DNA of 64,000 nucleotides from Pleionea sediminis. Lineage in GTDB: Bacteria > Pseudomonadota > Gammaproteobacteria > Enterobacterales > Kangiellaceae. The stretch covers positions 211,010 to 275,009 of the forward strand of contig NZ_SUNB01000005.1 in assembly GCF_007570825.1 (NCBI RefSeq). The letters are read 5' to 3'. Position 1 is the first letter of the stretch. Each line of letters starts with the position of its first letter. The translations under genes and the position numbers were made by a program. Positions 10,035 through 22,460 of the stretch are shown here, one piece after another. The notes under the pieces were generated by a model, which saw only the letters and a list, made by a program, of their open reading frames with translations, did not search any database and had not been told where the DNA came from.

Positions 10035-10529
10035 TTACTTTTTCGGCAGGCGAGTATAACATAACTCTGCCATTGCAAGCTCGTTTGCGCAAAAGTGAAA
10101 TTGATCCAGGCTGTACCGCTGACCATTACGATAGTCGTCTAAACATTGTAATACCAGTGCGCTGCGTAATTGCCTGCCAAGGTTAATAATGTCGTCGAGC
10201 GTCATCCAATGAGCCGCAATAATATCATCGTCTTGAGGAGCCAAGGCATTGACGTCTTTTACCGATCCGATAAAACAAAATCGAAAATAATGTTTGCCAT
10301 TAGTTGCCGGGCTTAAAAAATAACTCCCTAACAAATGTTCTGGCGTAAAATCGAGACCGGTTTCCTCAAATACTTCTCGTTTAATGGCATCAGGAATGGA
10401 TTCATTCGGTTCAACATGACCCGCGGGCTGATTGTAAACAGTGTTTCCGCTGGAATCTTTTTCTTCCACAATCAAAAAACGTTCGTTGTGTTCAATAATG
10501 GCGGCAACGGTTAAGCGAATATCTTGCAT
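10035..10529 (-). CDS. nudJ: Nudix hydrolase NudJ-like
   Basis: A 164-residue pyrophosphohydrolase. The Nudix box is complete: G-x5-E in GHVEPNE, followed after seven residues by REVFEETGL. NudJ (YmfB) of E. coli hydrolyses thiamine pyrophosphate precursors and nucleoside triphosphates, and its gene sits beside mnmA and rluE (YmfC) as here. It lies 18 nt after rluE and upstream of mnmA, so a leftward rluE-nudJ-mnmA-hflD operon is likely. Confidence 0.9.
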   Translation of the reverse strand: MQDIRLTVAAIIEHNERFLIVEEKDSSGNTVYNQPAGHVEPNESIPDAIKREVFEETGLDFTPEHLLGSYFLSPATNGKHYFRFCFIGSVKDVNALAPQDDDIIAAHWMTLDDIINLGRQLRSALVLQCLDDYRNGQRYSLDQFHFCANELAMAELCYTRLPKK

Positions 10530-10547
10530 TGAATTCCTTAGGTTTTA

Positions 10548-11090
10548 TCAGTGTTTTACTATTTTAAACTCACCGGGCTGTAATTCATTAAGCTCCCAGT
10601 GGCCAACTTTTGCACGAATAAGTCGGAGCGTGGGGTATCCTACGGCCGCAGTCATTCGTCGCACTTGGCGATTTTTTCCCTCTTTGAGGGTTAACTCTAG
10701 CCAGGTGGTTGGAATGTTTTTACGAAATCTCACCGGTGGTGAGCGTTCCCAAACATTGGGCGTTGCAATTATTTTAGCACTGGCGGGTCGGGTCCAGCCG
10801 TCTTTTAACTTGACCCCGCGAGAGAGTTTGTCGAGTGCTTCGCTGTCGGGAACTCCTTCGACTTGCACCCAGTAAACCTTTGCTTGTTTGTGTTTTGGAT
10901 CGGTAATTTTGTGCTGCAGCTTACCGTCGTTCGTCAGTACCAGTAACCCCTCGGAATCTTTGTCGAGTCGTCCCGCAGCATAAACCCCTTTCTCGGTGAT
11001 GTAATTTGACAGTAAGTCATCATTGGGCTCACCGGTAAATTGGCACAGGGTATTGTAAGGTTTGTTGAATAAGACAATTTTTCGATTCAT
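10548..11090 (-). CDS. rluE: 23S rRNA pseudouridine synthase RluE
   Basis: A 180-residue RsuA-family pseudouridine synthase that modifies a uridine of the peptidyl transferase region of 23S rRNA (U2457 in E. coli). The catalytic motif GRLDKDSEGLLVLTNDG contains the essential Asp. The N-terminal LFNKPYNTLCQF and the later KEGKNRQVRRM also match the family. There is no S4 domain at the start, which agrees with RluE and separates it from RsuA and RluB. It is the first gene of the rluE-nudJ-mnmA-hflD cluster. Confidence 0.92.
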   Translation of the reverse strand: MNRKIVLFNKPYNTLCQFTGEPNDDLLSNYITEKGVYAAGRLDKDSEGLLVLTNDGKLQHKITDPKHKQAKVYWVQVEGVPDSEALDKLSRGVKLKDGWTRPASAKIIATPNVWERSPPVRFRKNIPTTWLELTLKEGKNRQVRRMTAAVGYPTLRLIRAKVGHWELNELQPGEFKIVKH

Positions 11091-11202
11091 AACGGGTCGT
11101 TAGATTAAAAAGTCGAGCAAAAATTAGACTATACTGTTGCGAACTCTACGCATTGTACCGTGAAGTGATCCTTTGTGCAGTGCAGAGAATCATTATTTCG
11201 CG

Positions 11203-11289
11203 TATAATATGCGCCGCTTAATCAATGAACATAACAAATCGACAAGGCTGGAGCAGGAGGATATTTCTCCGAAGCTTCTCCGCAGCCGT
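11203..11289 (+). promoter_or_regulatory. Promoter -10 and structured leader of the isocitrate dehydrogenase gene
   Basis: A consensus -10 TATAAT is at 11203-11208; a good -35 at the right spacing is not visible. The predicted leader of about 100 nt contains nested inverted repeats: outer arms GGCTG (11246-11250) and CAGCC (11283-11287), with inner AGGAG/CTCC pairing. It could affect mRNA stability or translation, but no known riboswitch class was recognised. Confidence 0.4.
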
Positions 11290-11306
11290 GTGCAATCAAC
11301 CAGTAA

Positions 11307-13544
<2,238 letters not shown>

Positions 13545-13604
13545 GGCAGGGTAAGCCAAACCGGAGGTTTGGCTATTTATCCGATCGTATGATCCGATTC
13601 AAAA

Positions 13605-13635
13605 ATAAAAGGCTCCAGCGGAGCCTTTTATTTAT
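13605..13635. terminator. Bidirectional terminator
   Basis: AAAAGGCTCC-AGC-GGAGCCTTTT between the convergent isocitrate dehydrogenase and cspD genes; both strands have A/T tails. Its right edge reaches the cspD stop codon. Confidence 0.85.
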
Positions 13636-13856
13636 TCTGCTTCTTTCTGATCTTCGGTTGGTGTGATATCTGAAGCGTGTAACCCCTTCGGACCTTCACT
13701 CACCTCGAATTTAACTTCCTGTCCAGCTTTTAGACTGCGATATCCATCCATATTGATGGTTGAATAATGAACGAAGATGTCTTCGTTTCCCTCCTCGGAT
13801 CGTATGAACCCATACCCTTTTGCATTATTAAACCATTTTACGGTTCCCATAGGCAT
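13632..13856 (-). CDS. cspD: Cold-shock-domain protein CspD
   Basis: A 74-residue single-stranded nucleic acid binding protein. Both RNP motifs of the cold-shock fold are visible: KGYGFI and EDIFVHYS. The segment NMDGYRSLKAGQEVKFEV and the divergent position next to clpS-clpA match CspD, a stationary-phase inhibitor of DNA replication in E. coli, rather than CspA. The start MPMGTVKWF aligns residue for residue with E. coli CspD and has AGGA eight bases upstream. Confidence 0.9.
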   Translation of the reverse strand: MPMGTVKWFNNAKGYGFIRSEEGNEDIFVHYSTINMDGYRSLKAGQEVKFEVSEGPKGLHASDITPTEDQKEAE

Positions 13857-14102
13857 AACTACTTTCCTCTATCCTCAACAGTGATTACATCTCAAATCGC
13901 TAACTTTTTGTTTTTAATTACGATTTGTAGCACCCGCCCAATGATTTGCACAATTAGTAACCATTGTCAAGGGAGACCTTGAGATAAGGCTTGAAAAAAG
14001 CCAAATTCGGGCCCATTATCACCATAATTGAATGTTGTATGGTATCCTCGATGCCCTAACATATAATCCAAGCAAAATTTTATCGGTAAACTAAACTTAA
14101 TT

Positions 14103-14429
14103 ATGAGTAACCAAGATCAGAACGATTGGGAAATCGATCACGGGATAGCGGTAGAAGAGTCCGAACCAGAAGTTAAACCGCCACCCATGTACAAAGTCGT
14201 GTTGCTCAACGATGACTACTCGCCAATGGACTTTGTTGTCGAAGTAATAATGAAGTTTTTTGGCAAGCAACGCGAAGAAGCGACTAAAATTATGTTGCAG
14301 GTACATTACGAAGGCAAAGGCGTTTGTGGCATTTACCGAAGTGAAATAGCAGAAACGAAAGTTGTTCAAGTGAACGAGTATTCAAAGGCCAATCAACATC
14401 CGTTGATGTGCATCATGGAAGAAGCATGA
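14103..14429 (+). CDS. clpS: ATP-dependent Clp protease adaptor ClpS
   Basis: A 108-residue adaptor that recognises N-terminal Leu, Phe, Tyr and Trp and hands proteins to ClpAP. The binding-pocket segment [16 protein letters not shown] and the helix VMKFF-like [20 protein letters not shown] are conserved. The acidic N-terminal extension is the flexible part that engages ClpA. It lies 43 nt upstream of clpA and divergent from cspD, the standard arrangement. Confidence 0.96.
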   Translation: MSNQDQNDWEIDHGIAVEESEPEVKPPPMYKVVLLNDDYSPMDFVVEVIMKFFGKQREEATKIMLQVHYEGKGVCGIYRSEIAETKVVQVNEYSKANQHPLMCIMEEA

Positions 14430-14472
14430 AACCTTTGGAGCAAGGTTAACTTTGGTTGTATAAGGTGTTGTT

Positions 14473-16752
14473 ATGCTTAGTAAAGATCTGGAATTGACGT
14501 TAAACTTAGCGTTTAAACAAGCGCGCGACAAGCGTCATGAATTTATGACTGTGGAGCATTTGTTGCTGGCATTGCTGGACAATCTTATTGCCTCTAATGT
14601 GCTGCAATCTTGCGGTGCAGACTTGTCAGAGCTCAAACAGCAGCTCACCGACTTTGTTGATGAAACAACGCCTTTGATTCCTCAGCATGATGAGGGTCGG
14701 GAAACACAGCCAACACTCGGTTTTCAACGCGTACTACAGCGTGCCGTTTTCCATGTTCAATCTTCGGGTAAGAAAGAAGTCACCGGAGCAAATGTGTTGG
14801 TGGCGATTTTTAGTGAACAAGAGTCGCAGGCTGTCTATTTGCTGCAACAGCAAAAAATTACTCGCCTCGATATTGTGAATTACATTTCTCACGGCATTTC
14901 AAAAGTTGGTGATGAAGAGTCGGACAACAACACGACATCATCGGAAGTCGAAGACGAAACAAGCCAAGAATCAACGGGCAAAAGTCCACTTGAGGCGTAT
15001 GCTACCGATTTGAATGCTCTTGCCGAAGAAGGGAAGATAGATCCTCTTGTCGGGCGTGGTCCAGAACTGGAGCGGGCCGTACAGATTTTATGCCGTCGAC
15101 GAAAAAATAATCCGTTATTTGTCGGTGAAGCTGGTGTCGGTAAAACAGCGATTGCCGAAGGCTTGGCCAAACGAATTGTTGATGAAGATGTTCCAGAAGT
15201 GATTTTGGATGCTCATGTTTATTCGCTCGACTTGGGTGCGCTATTGGCCGGAACCAAGTATCGAGGGGATTTTGAGAAACGTCTTAAAGCGCTTTTAGCA
15301 GAGCTTAAAAAGCAAGAACATGCGGTTTTGTTCATTGATGAAATTCATACCATTATTGGCGCCGGTGCTGCGTCTGGTGGTGTTATGGACGCGTCAAATT
15401 TAATCAAGCCTATGTTGGCGAGTGGTGAGCTCCGCTGTATGGGATCGACCACATTTCAAGAATATCGAGGCATTTTTGAGAAAGATCGAGCCCTGGCGCG
15501 ACGATTCCAGAAAGTCGACATCAACGAGCCGAGCATAGAAGAAACTATTAAGATTTTGAAAGGGCTTAAATCGCGTTATGAGAGTCATCATGATGTTAAA
15601 TACTCGTCGCCCGCGCTCAAAGCGGCAGCAGAGTTGTCTGCCCGTTATATTAACGATCGTCACCTACCTGACAAAGCGATTGACGTTATTGATGAAGCGG
15701 GGGCGAATCAACGGTTACAGCCTGAAAACAAGCGTAAAAAAGTGATTGGTGTGCATGATATTGAAAATATCATTGCCAAAATAGCGAAGGTGCCGCCAAA
15801 AACTGTTTCAGCGTCCGATAAGGATTCTCTCAAAAATCTGGATCGTAATTTGAAAATGGTGGTTTTCGGGCAGGATGAAGCGATTGATACCTTATCAAAT
15901 GCGATTAAGTTGTCTCGCTCTGGATTGGGCAATGAAGACAAGCCAGTCGGCTCTTTCTTATTTGCCGGACCAACAGGCGTCGGTAAAACAGAAGTAACGC
16001 GACAACTTGCCAAAATCATGGGAATCGAACTCATTCGATTTGATATGTCGGAGTATATGGAGCGTCACACGGTGTCTCGTTTGATCGGTGCGCCTCCGGG
16101 TTATGTTGGCTACGATCAGGGCGGGTTGTTAACTGAGGCAGTCAATAAAAACCCTCATGCAGTTGTTTTATTGGATGAGATTGAGAAGGCTCATCCTGAC
16201 GTTTACAATCTGTTGTTGCAGGTTATGGATCACGGGACATTGACGGATAATAATGGGCGTAAAGCTGATTTTAGAAATGTCATTTTGGTTATGACGACTA
16301 ACGCTGGAGCGGCTGAACTCATCAAGCCGTCCATCGGCTTTCAGCAAAATGAGCGTGATAATGACAATATTGAAGTTATTAATCGCACCTTTACGCCTGA
16401 GTTTAGAAATCGTCTCGATGCGATTGTTTGGTTCCGCGGGCTGTCCGAAGAAGTCATATTATCAGTGGTTGATAAGTTTATCGTTGAGCTTCAGACGCAA
16501 CTCGATGACAAACACGTTAATCTCGAAGTGTCGCAAAGCGCACGTAAATGGCTGTGTGATAAAGGCTACGATGCCAACATGGGTGCTCGACCAATGGAGC
16601 GAGTTATTCGAGAAGATCTTAAGAAACCGCTTGCCGATGAGTTGCTTTTTGGTCGGTTGACGCAGGGTGGCCACGTTAAAATCGATTTGGATGACAAAGA
16701 AAACGAATTGATTTTTGAAGTGGTTGGTAAAGAAGAGGTCGCAACAACTTAA
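14473..16752 (+). CDS. clpA: ClpA unfoldase of the ClpAP protease
   Basis: AAA+ hexameric unfoldase, 759 residues, that feeds substrates to ClpP. The N-domain (about 1-145) binds ClpS. The two ATPase modules have Walker A motifs GEAGVGKT (about 217-224) and GPTGVGKT (about 498-505), with Walker B segments VLFIDEIHT and VVLLDEIEKA. It follows clpS and ends before a strong bidirectional terminator. With bpt and aat nearby on the opposite strand, it completes the bacterial N-degron pathway. Confidence 0.97.
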   Translation: MLSKDLELTLNLAFKQARDKRHEFMTVEHLLLALLDNLIASNVLQSCGADLSELKQQLTDFVDETTPLIPQHDEGRETQPTLGFQRVLQRAVFHVQSSGKKEVTGANVLVAIFSEQESQAVYLLQQQKITRLDIVNYISHGISKVGDEESDNNTTSSEVEDETSQESTGKSPLEAYATDLNALAEEGKIDPLVGRGPELERAVQILCRRRKNNPLFVGEAGVGKTAIAEGLAKRIVDEDVPEVILDAHVYSLDLGALLAGTKYRGDFEKRLKALLAELKKQEHAVLFIDEIHTIIGAGAASGGVMDASNLIKPMLASGELRCMGSTTFQEYRGIFEKDRALARRFQKVDINEPSIEETIKILKGLKSRYESHHDVKYSSPALKAAAELSARYINDRHLPDKAIDVIDEAGANQRLQPENKRKKVIGVHDIENIIAKIAKVPPKTVSASDKDSLKNLDRNLKMVVFGQDEAIDTLSNAIKLSRSGLGNEDKPVGSFLFAGPTGVGKTEVTRQLAKIMGIELIRFDMSEYMERHTVSRLIGAPPGYVGYDQGGLLTEAVNKNPHAVVLLDEIEKAHPDVYNLLLQVMDHGTLTDNNGRKADFRNVILVMTTNAGAAELIKPSIGFQQNERDNDNIEVINRTFTPEFRNRLDAIVWFRGLSEEVILSVVDKFIVELQTQLDDKHVNLEVSQSARKWLCDKGYDANMGARPMERVIREDLKKPLADELLFGRLTQGGHVKIDLDDKENELIFEVVGKEEVATT

Positions 16753-16847
16753 TTGCTTGCGACTTAAAGTGGTCAGGAGTTTTTGACCGCTGTCTTTGTC
16801 GAATATTGTTTTAAGATTAACCGTTAAAATTTAAGTGAGACACAATG

Positions 16848-16877
16848 AAAAAAGCCTGACAATGTCAGGCTTTTTTT
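16848..16877. terminator. Bidirectional terminator between clpA and infA
   Basis: The stem GCCTGA/TCAGGC has an A-run before it and a T-run after it, so it can stop transcription in both directions. Confidence 0.88.
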
Positions 16878-16890
16878 AATCTTTCCGGAA

Positions 16891-17202
<312 letters not shown>

Positions 17203-17265
17203 CTAAATGTCGCATTTATTGAAAAAGAGGATAACTTGACGAGAAATAGGACGAAAATGAAGGGG

Positions 17266-17988
17266 TTAAGTGAGTAAAACCCAGCGATTACCAATAAAGC
17301 AATCCAGTGGTCGATACTCTGATTTGTATTTCATTTTTTGACAATCCTTTACTAAATATCCCAAATAAACATAATCCATAGAGTCTTTTCTTGCCTCTTC
17401 AATCATTCGTAAAATGGCTAATCGACCTAAACTGTAGGATGAGTAATCCGGATCGAAGTAGGTATATACAGCAGAAATGCCACTGTCTAAAATATCAACA
17501 ACTGCACAGGCAATTAATTTTTCTTCGTCGTAAAACGATAAAAACTTTGACGATACCCAAGGGCTAAGTAAAAAGTCTTTGTATTGCTGCTCGGTTGGTG
17601 GATACATATCACCGTCAGCATGACGTTCTCTCAAATAGCGTTCGTACAGCGCATAATGTTTTTCTGAGAATTCGGCGGCTTCGGCTCGAAACTCAAATTT
17701 TTCGCCTTTTTTCAGGCATCGCCTTTGCGTTCGATTGGGTTGGAATCGTTTAACAGGGATCCGTACAGGAACACACGCCTGACAATTTTCGCAATGCGGA
17801 CGATAGATATGATTACCACTACGACGAAATCCAGTCTCACTTAAGCGAGTATAAAGTTTTTGGGTGATTATTTTCTCGGGATCAAGAAAAACAGTCGTCG
17901 CTTGTTGATCTTCCAGATAAGAACATCGGTGTGACGGCGTCGCATAGAATGTCAATTTTAATAACTCGTCGTTAGGATCCTGTTGCAC
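17266..17988 (-). CDS. bpt: Aspartate/glutamate leucyl-tRNA-protein transferase Bpt
   Basis: Transfers Leu from Leu-tRNA to proteins with N-terminal Asp or Glu, creating ClpS-recognised N-degrons. Family motifs are FYATPSHRCSYLEDQQATTVF, the cysteine cluster RPHCENCQACVPVRIP, HADGDMYPP and the end LGYLVKDCQKMKYKSEYRP. No ATG lies at the 5' end. The GTG at 17988 was preferred: it follows GAGA, comes 14 nt after the aat stop, and gives the family's usual short N-terminus. A TTG at 18042 would overlap aat by 40 nt. Confidence 0.93.
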   Translation of the reverse strand: MQQDPNDELLKLTFYATPSHRCSYLEDQQATTVFLDPEKIITQKLYTRLSETGFRRSGNHIYRPHCENCQACVPVRIPVKRFQPNRTQRRCLKKGEKFEFRAEAAEFSEKHYALYERYLRERHADGDMYPPTEQQYKDFLLSPWVSSKFLSFYDEEKLIACAVVDILDSGISAVYTYFDPDYSSYSLGRLAILRMIEEARKDSMDYVYLGYLVKDCQKMKYKSEYRPLDCFIGNRWVLLT

Positions 17989-18002
17989 AGCATTGGTCTC
18001 TA

Positions 18003-18719
18003 TTAAAATCGATAAGTATTCGTCAGGTCTTGACTTGACCAAAAATTCAACGGAACTTTTTTATCCCGATACTCATAAAGATAGCGTAGAAATTCCCGTC
18101 TGGAAACTTCTTTTGCGCCAAGTCGCATTAGATGCGGGTTTGGCATTTGGCAATCGATCAATGGAAATCCGGCATTGGCGCAATGTTTAGCAAGATAAAA
18201 CAGGGCAACTTTCGATGCATCGGTCGCTCGATGAAACATGGATTCGCCAAAGAATAAATGCCCCATAGAAACGCCATAGAGGCCACCTACGAGTTGGTCG
18301 TCGAGCCAAACTTCGGTGGAGTGAGCAACTCCATTTTGGTGCAGATTCTCGTACGCTTTAATCATCTCGTTGGTAATCCACGTCGATGGACGATTTTTTG
18401 AGTATTCCGCACAATGCCGAATCACACCAGAAAAGTCGTGATTCAAAGTGACGGTAAAGCGAGTTTTGCGTAACGTTTTGAGCAGACTTTTTGCGGGTTT
18501 TAAATCATCGAGGAAAAATGCGGCGCGCGGGTTAGGACTCCACCAAAAAACCGGTTCGCCCGGATTAAACCAGGGAAAGATACCTTGGTAATAAGCTGCG
18601 ACAAGCAGTTCATCTGACAAACAACTGCCGAAAGCCAGTAGTCCATTGGGAGCTACTAGAGCTTGCTCAACTGGTGGAAAGTCATCTGGACGTTCAATAT
18701 AAGGTAACTCAATGGTCAT
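18003..18719 (-). CDS. aat: Leucyl/phenylalanyl-tRNA-protein transferase Aat
   Basis: Attaches Leu or Phe to proteins with N-terminal Arg or Lys. The 238-residue protein shows the signature FPPVEQAL...GLLAFGSCLS, YYQGIFPWFNPGEPVFWWSPNPRA, and the later GGLYGVSMGHLFFGESMFHR and LIDCQMPNPHLMRLGA. It is the upstream partner of bpt in a leftward operon, with infA downstream. Confidence 0.97.
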   Translation of the reverse strand: MTIELPYIERPDDFPPVEQALVAPNGLLAFGSCLSDELLVAAYYQGIFPWFNPGEPVFWWSPNPRAAFFLDDLKPAKSLLKTLRKTRFTVTLNHDFSGVIRHCAEYSKNRPSTWITNEMIKAYENLHQNGVAHSTEVWLDDQLVGGLYGVSMGHLFFGESMFHRATDASKVALFYLAKHCANAGFPLIDCQMPNPHLMRLGAKEVSRREFLRYLYEYRDKKVPLNFWSSQDLTNTYRF

Positions 18720-18782
18720 TTATTCTCAGTCTTACTTATTTATGTCTACACTTATCAATACTTTATTTATTGTAATCAAAAG

Positions 18783-19475
18783 ATGGACGAAACATTAATG
18801 CGTTTTTCTGATCTTGGATTAAAAATGGGAGATGTTATGCAAATTCAGGTATCGGCGGAATCTGAAGCCCGATATCCGGTTAAATTATTGGGTTTTCTGC
18901 CCGATTGTAGTGTCATCATTTCTGCGCCCTCTGAGAAAAAAGGAAAACCTATTTTTTTAAAAGAAGATCAACTCGTCACTTTGCGATTTGTGGTGAATCA
19001 TGTTGCCAGTGGCTTCACATCAAAAGTTTTAGGAATGCGCACCTCTCCCAGTCCTTATATTCACCTGGAAATGCCCAAAGAAGTCGAAGCGGTTGAAGTA
19101 AGAAATGCAGTACGAGTTAACACTGAGATTCCGGCAACCTTAATTAACGAAACTCATAAAAGTAATCCTATGGCGGTAAACCTTGTTAATTTAAGCGTGC
19201 TTGGTGGTCGATTAGAAAGTCAAAAAAAAATTGCATTGATCGGCGACGAATTGAGTCTGACTATGACACTCAGTCTGGATGATATTGATAAAGTGGTCAC
19301 ATTAGATTGTGTCGTGAGAAATAAAGGAAAAGTTGATGAAAGGAAAGAAGGAGAAGAGGGCAGTCAAATCTTGAACTGGTATGGTTTTCACTTCAAGTTT
19401 CAAGACGATGAAGATCGATTATTACTGAAAGCGTTTGTTTATCAGGAAATTTTAAGGTCGCTGCACTTGTTATAA
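18783..19475 (+). CDS. PilZ-domain cyclic-di-GMP receptor (YcgR-like)
   Basis: A 230-residue cytoplasmic protein with an N-terminal YcgR-type domain (about 15-105) and a C-terminal PilZ domain. Both PilZ nucleotide motifs are present: RxxxR in VRNAVRV and the D/N-x-S-x-x-G motif in NLSVLGGRL. YcgR homologues slow the flagellar motor when c-di-GMP is high, but no flagellar genes are nearby, so the effector target is inferred only. It is divergent from aat and convergent with trxB. A second ATG five codons in is a possible start. Confidence 0.85.
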   Translation: MDETLMRFSDLGLKMGDVMQIQVSAESEARYPVKLLGFLPDCSVIISAPSEKKGKPIFLKEDQLVTLRFVVNHVASGFTSKVLGMRTSPSPYIHLEMPKEVEAVEVRNAVRVNTEIPATLINETHKSNPMAVNLVNLSVLGGRLESQKKIALIGDELSLTMTLSLDDIDKVVTLDCVVRNKGKVDERKEGEEGSQILNWYGFHFKFQDDEDRLLLKAFVYQEILRSLHLL

Positions 19476-19511
19476 ACAAGCGCAGCATTTTGAGACTGTT
19501 CTGATATTGAA

Positions 19512-20498
<987 letters not shown>

Positions 20499-20565
20499 CT
20501 AAGTGTAAATCCTTCAAAGATTAGGAACAATGATAATCCAGCGATTTCTATTATCAATTTTTTAA

Positions 20566-20592
20566 ATTAAAAAAAGCCATCCGAGGATGGCT
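20566..20592 (-). terminator. Terminator of the alanine dehydrogenase gene
   Basis: The stem GCCATCC/GGATGGC is followed, on the minus strand, by a run of seven T. It lies about 70 nt beyond the ald stop. Confidence 0.82.
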
Positions 20593-20663
20593 TTAGTTCA
20601 ACTTTGAAGATCGTTGCATAATGACTCAGTATTTTAAACTCAAGAAAATTAGAGTCGTTTAGG

Positions 20664-21782
20664 TTAAATACCAAGCGCAACTTTAGGATCGACGAACTCA
20701 AGATCCTGACTTTCAGCAACACTTTTATGAGTGACTTTGCCGCGGTAAACATTGAGACCATTGAGTAGGTGCTGGTCTTCCGCCAATGCTTTTTTATAGC
20801 CTTTGTTAGCCAATGCGATAATGTAGGGCAGGGTTGCATTATTTAAGGCAAAAGTTGATGTGTAAGGCACGGCGCCTGGCATATTAGCAACACAATAATG
20901 GACCACATCGTCAACGATGTAGGTTGGATCGGCGTGCGTTGTTGCTTTTGAGGTTTCGAAGCAACCGCCTTGATCAATTGCCACATCGACAACGGCCGCA
21001 CCCGGTTTCATTTGATGGACCATGTCTTTAGTCACTAATTTAGGCGCTGAGGCGCCAGGTATTAGTACACCACCAATCACTAATTCGGCGCTCAATACGT
21101 GCTGTTCGAGAGCATCTTTACTTGAAAATACGGTCTCAATACTGTGGCCAAATTGCTGATTGATACGACGTAAAACGTCAATATTTCGATCAAGCAGTAC
21201 GACGCGTGCGCCCATGCCTACTGCAATTTGAGCGGCATTACTCCCGACGACACCACCACCGATGATGGTTACCTTAGCGGGAGACACACCAGGCACTCCG
21301 CCGAGTAGCATACCGCGGCCCATGCGAGATTTTTCCAAGCATTGCGCGCCAGCTTGTATTGACATTCGGCCGGCAACTTCTGACATAGGCGCCAATAATG
21401 GCAAGCCGCCCGCTGCGCTAGTGACAGTTTCATATGCAATGCAAATAGAGCCGCTATTAATTAAATCTGTTGTTTGCGGAACATCGGGAGCCAAGTGAAG
21501 ATAAGTGAATAAAATCTGACCGTCTCGGATGTGCTTTCGTTCTTCTGCCAAAGGCTCTTTTACTTTGACGATCATTTCTGCTTCGGCATAGACCTCTTCA
21601 GCAGAATCTTTAATGGTTGCACCGACCGCTTGATAATCGTGATCGGTAAAGCCAATTCCAATACCGGCGTTGTGCTCGACGATAACATCATGACCGTGGG
21701 CAACGAGTTCTCGTACGCTGGCAGGAACCATCCCAACGCGATACTCGTGGTTTTTAATTTCTTTTGGTACACCAATTAGCAT
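20664..21782 (-). CDS. ald: Alanine dehydrogenase
   Basis: NAD-dependent enzyme interconverting L-alanine and pyruvate plus ammonia. The 372-residue protein starts MLIGVPKEIKNHEYRVGMVP, and has the NAD-binding glycine motif IGGGVVGSNAAQIAVGMGA and the active-site segment around HLAPD. The ATG at 21782 follows GGAG; a TTG four codons upstream overlaps that site and is rejected. It is divergent from an Lrp-family regulator with a 136-bp gap, and Lrp-type proteins commonly activate ald with alanine or leucine as ligand. Confidence 0.96.
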   Translation of the reverse strand: MLIGVPKEIKNHEYRVGMVPASVRELVAHGHDVIVEHNAGIGIGFTDHDYQAVGATIKDSAEEVYAEAEMIVKVKEPLAEERKHIRDGQILFTYLHLAPDVPQTTDLINSGSICIAYETVTSAAGGLPLLAPMSEVAGRMSIQAGAQCLEKSRMGRGMLLGGVPGVSPAKVTIIGGGVVGSNAAQIAVGMGARVVLLDRNIDVLRRINQQFGHSIETVFSSKDALEQHVLSAELVIGGVLIPGASAPKLVTKDMVHQMKPGAAVVDVAIDQGGCFETSKATTHADPTYIVDDVVHYCVANMPGAVPYTSTFALNNATLPYIIALANKGYKKALAEDQHLLNGLNVYRGKVTHKSVAESQDLEFVDPKVALGI

Positions 21783-21918
21783 TGCAATCTCCAATGACTG
21801 ACCTTGTTCTGAAGGCGCAAGTATAATCGGTTGTTGGCAACATATCTCACTGAATAATCTATAAAGTCAGGATAATCTATTGTATAGTGATTCATAAATA
21901 GATAAATGTATTGTTAAT

Positions 21919-22395
21919 ATGAGTGAAAGTGGACGAATCCTCGATAGGATTGATAAGTCGATCTTGCGTGAATTGCAACGTGATGGCCGTATGCCAAACG
22001 TCGAGCTGGCAAAGCGAGTCGGCTTAAGCGCAACTCCTTGTTTGGAACGTGTTCGGCGACTGGAAAGTGAAGGCTATATTACGGGCTATTCAGCCCGAGT
22101 TAATCCACAGAAGTTAAGTTATGGATTATTGGTCTTTGTGGAAATTACACTTGAAAAGACCTCTCCCGATGTATTTCACGATTTCAAAAGTGCAGTTTGT
22201 GATTTACACGAAGTATTGGAGTGTCATCTAGTATCCGGAGACTTTGACTATCTGGTTAAGGCGCGGGTGGTCGACATGGCGGCGTACCGAACCTTACTGG
22301 GAGAAACATTACTGACATTGCCCGGTGTGAGTGAGTCTCGAACTTACGTCGTAATGGAAGAAGTAAAGGAATCTTCTGAGATTCATATTGCCTAA
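21919..22395 (+). CDS. lrp: Leucine-responsive regulatory protein
   Basis: A 158-residue Lrp/AsnC transcription factor. The N-terminal winged helix (LDRIDKSILRELQRDGRMPNVELAKRV is split across the usual three helices) is followed by the RAM ligand-binding domain with VECHLVSGDFDYLVKARV-type motif at ECHLVSGDFDYL. Placement between ald and ftsK is the classical lrp position in gammaproteobacteria. It probably regulates the divergent ald gene. Confidence 0.93.
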   Translation: MSESGRILDRIDKSILRELQRDGRMPNVELAKRVGLSATPCLERVRRLESEGYITGYSARVNPQKLSYGLLVFVEITLEKTSPDVFHDFKSAVCDLHEVLECHLVSGDFDYLVKARVVDMAAYRTLLGETLLTLPGVSESRTYVVMEEVKESSEIHIA

Positions 22396-22460
22396 GCTAA
22401 AGATATACTGCAGTCGCGTGTTATTATACGCGGGTTTATTGGGAGAACAGGTGGTTCGAT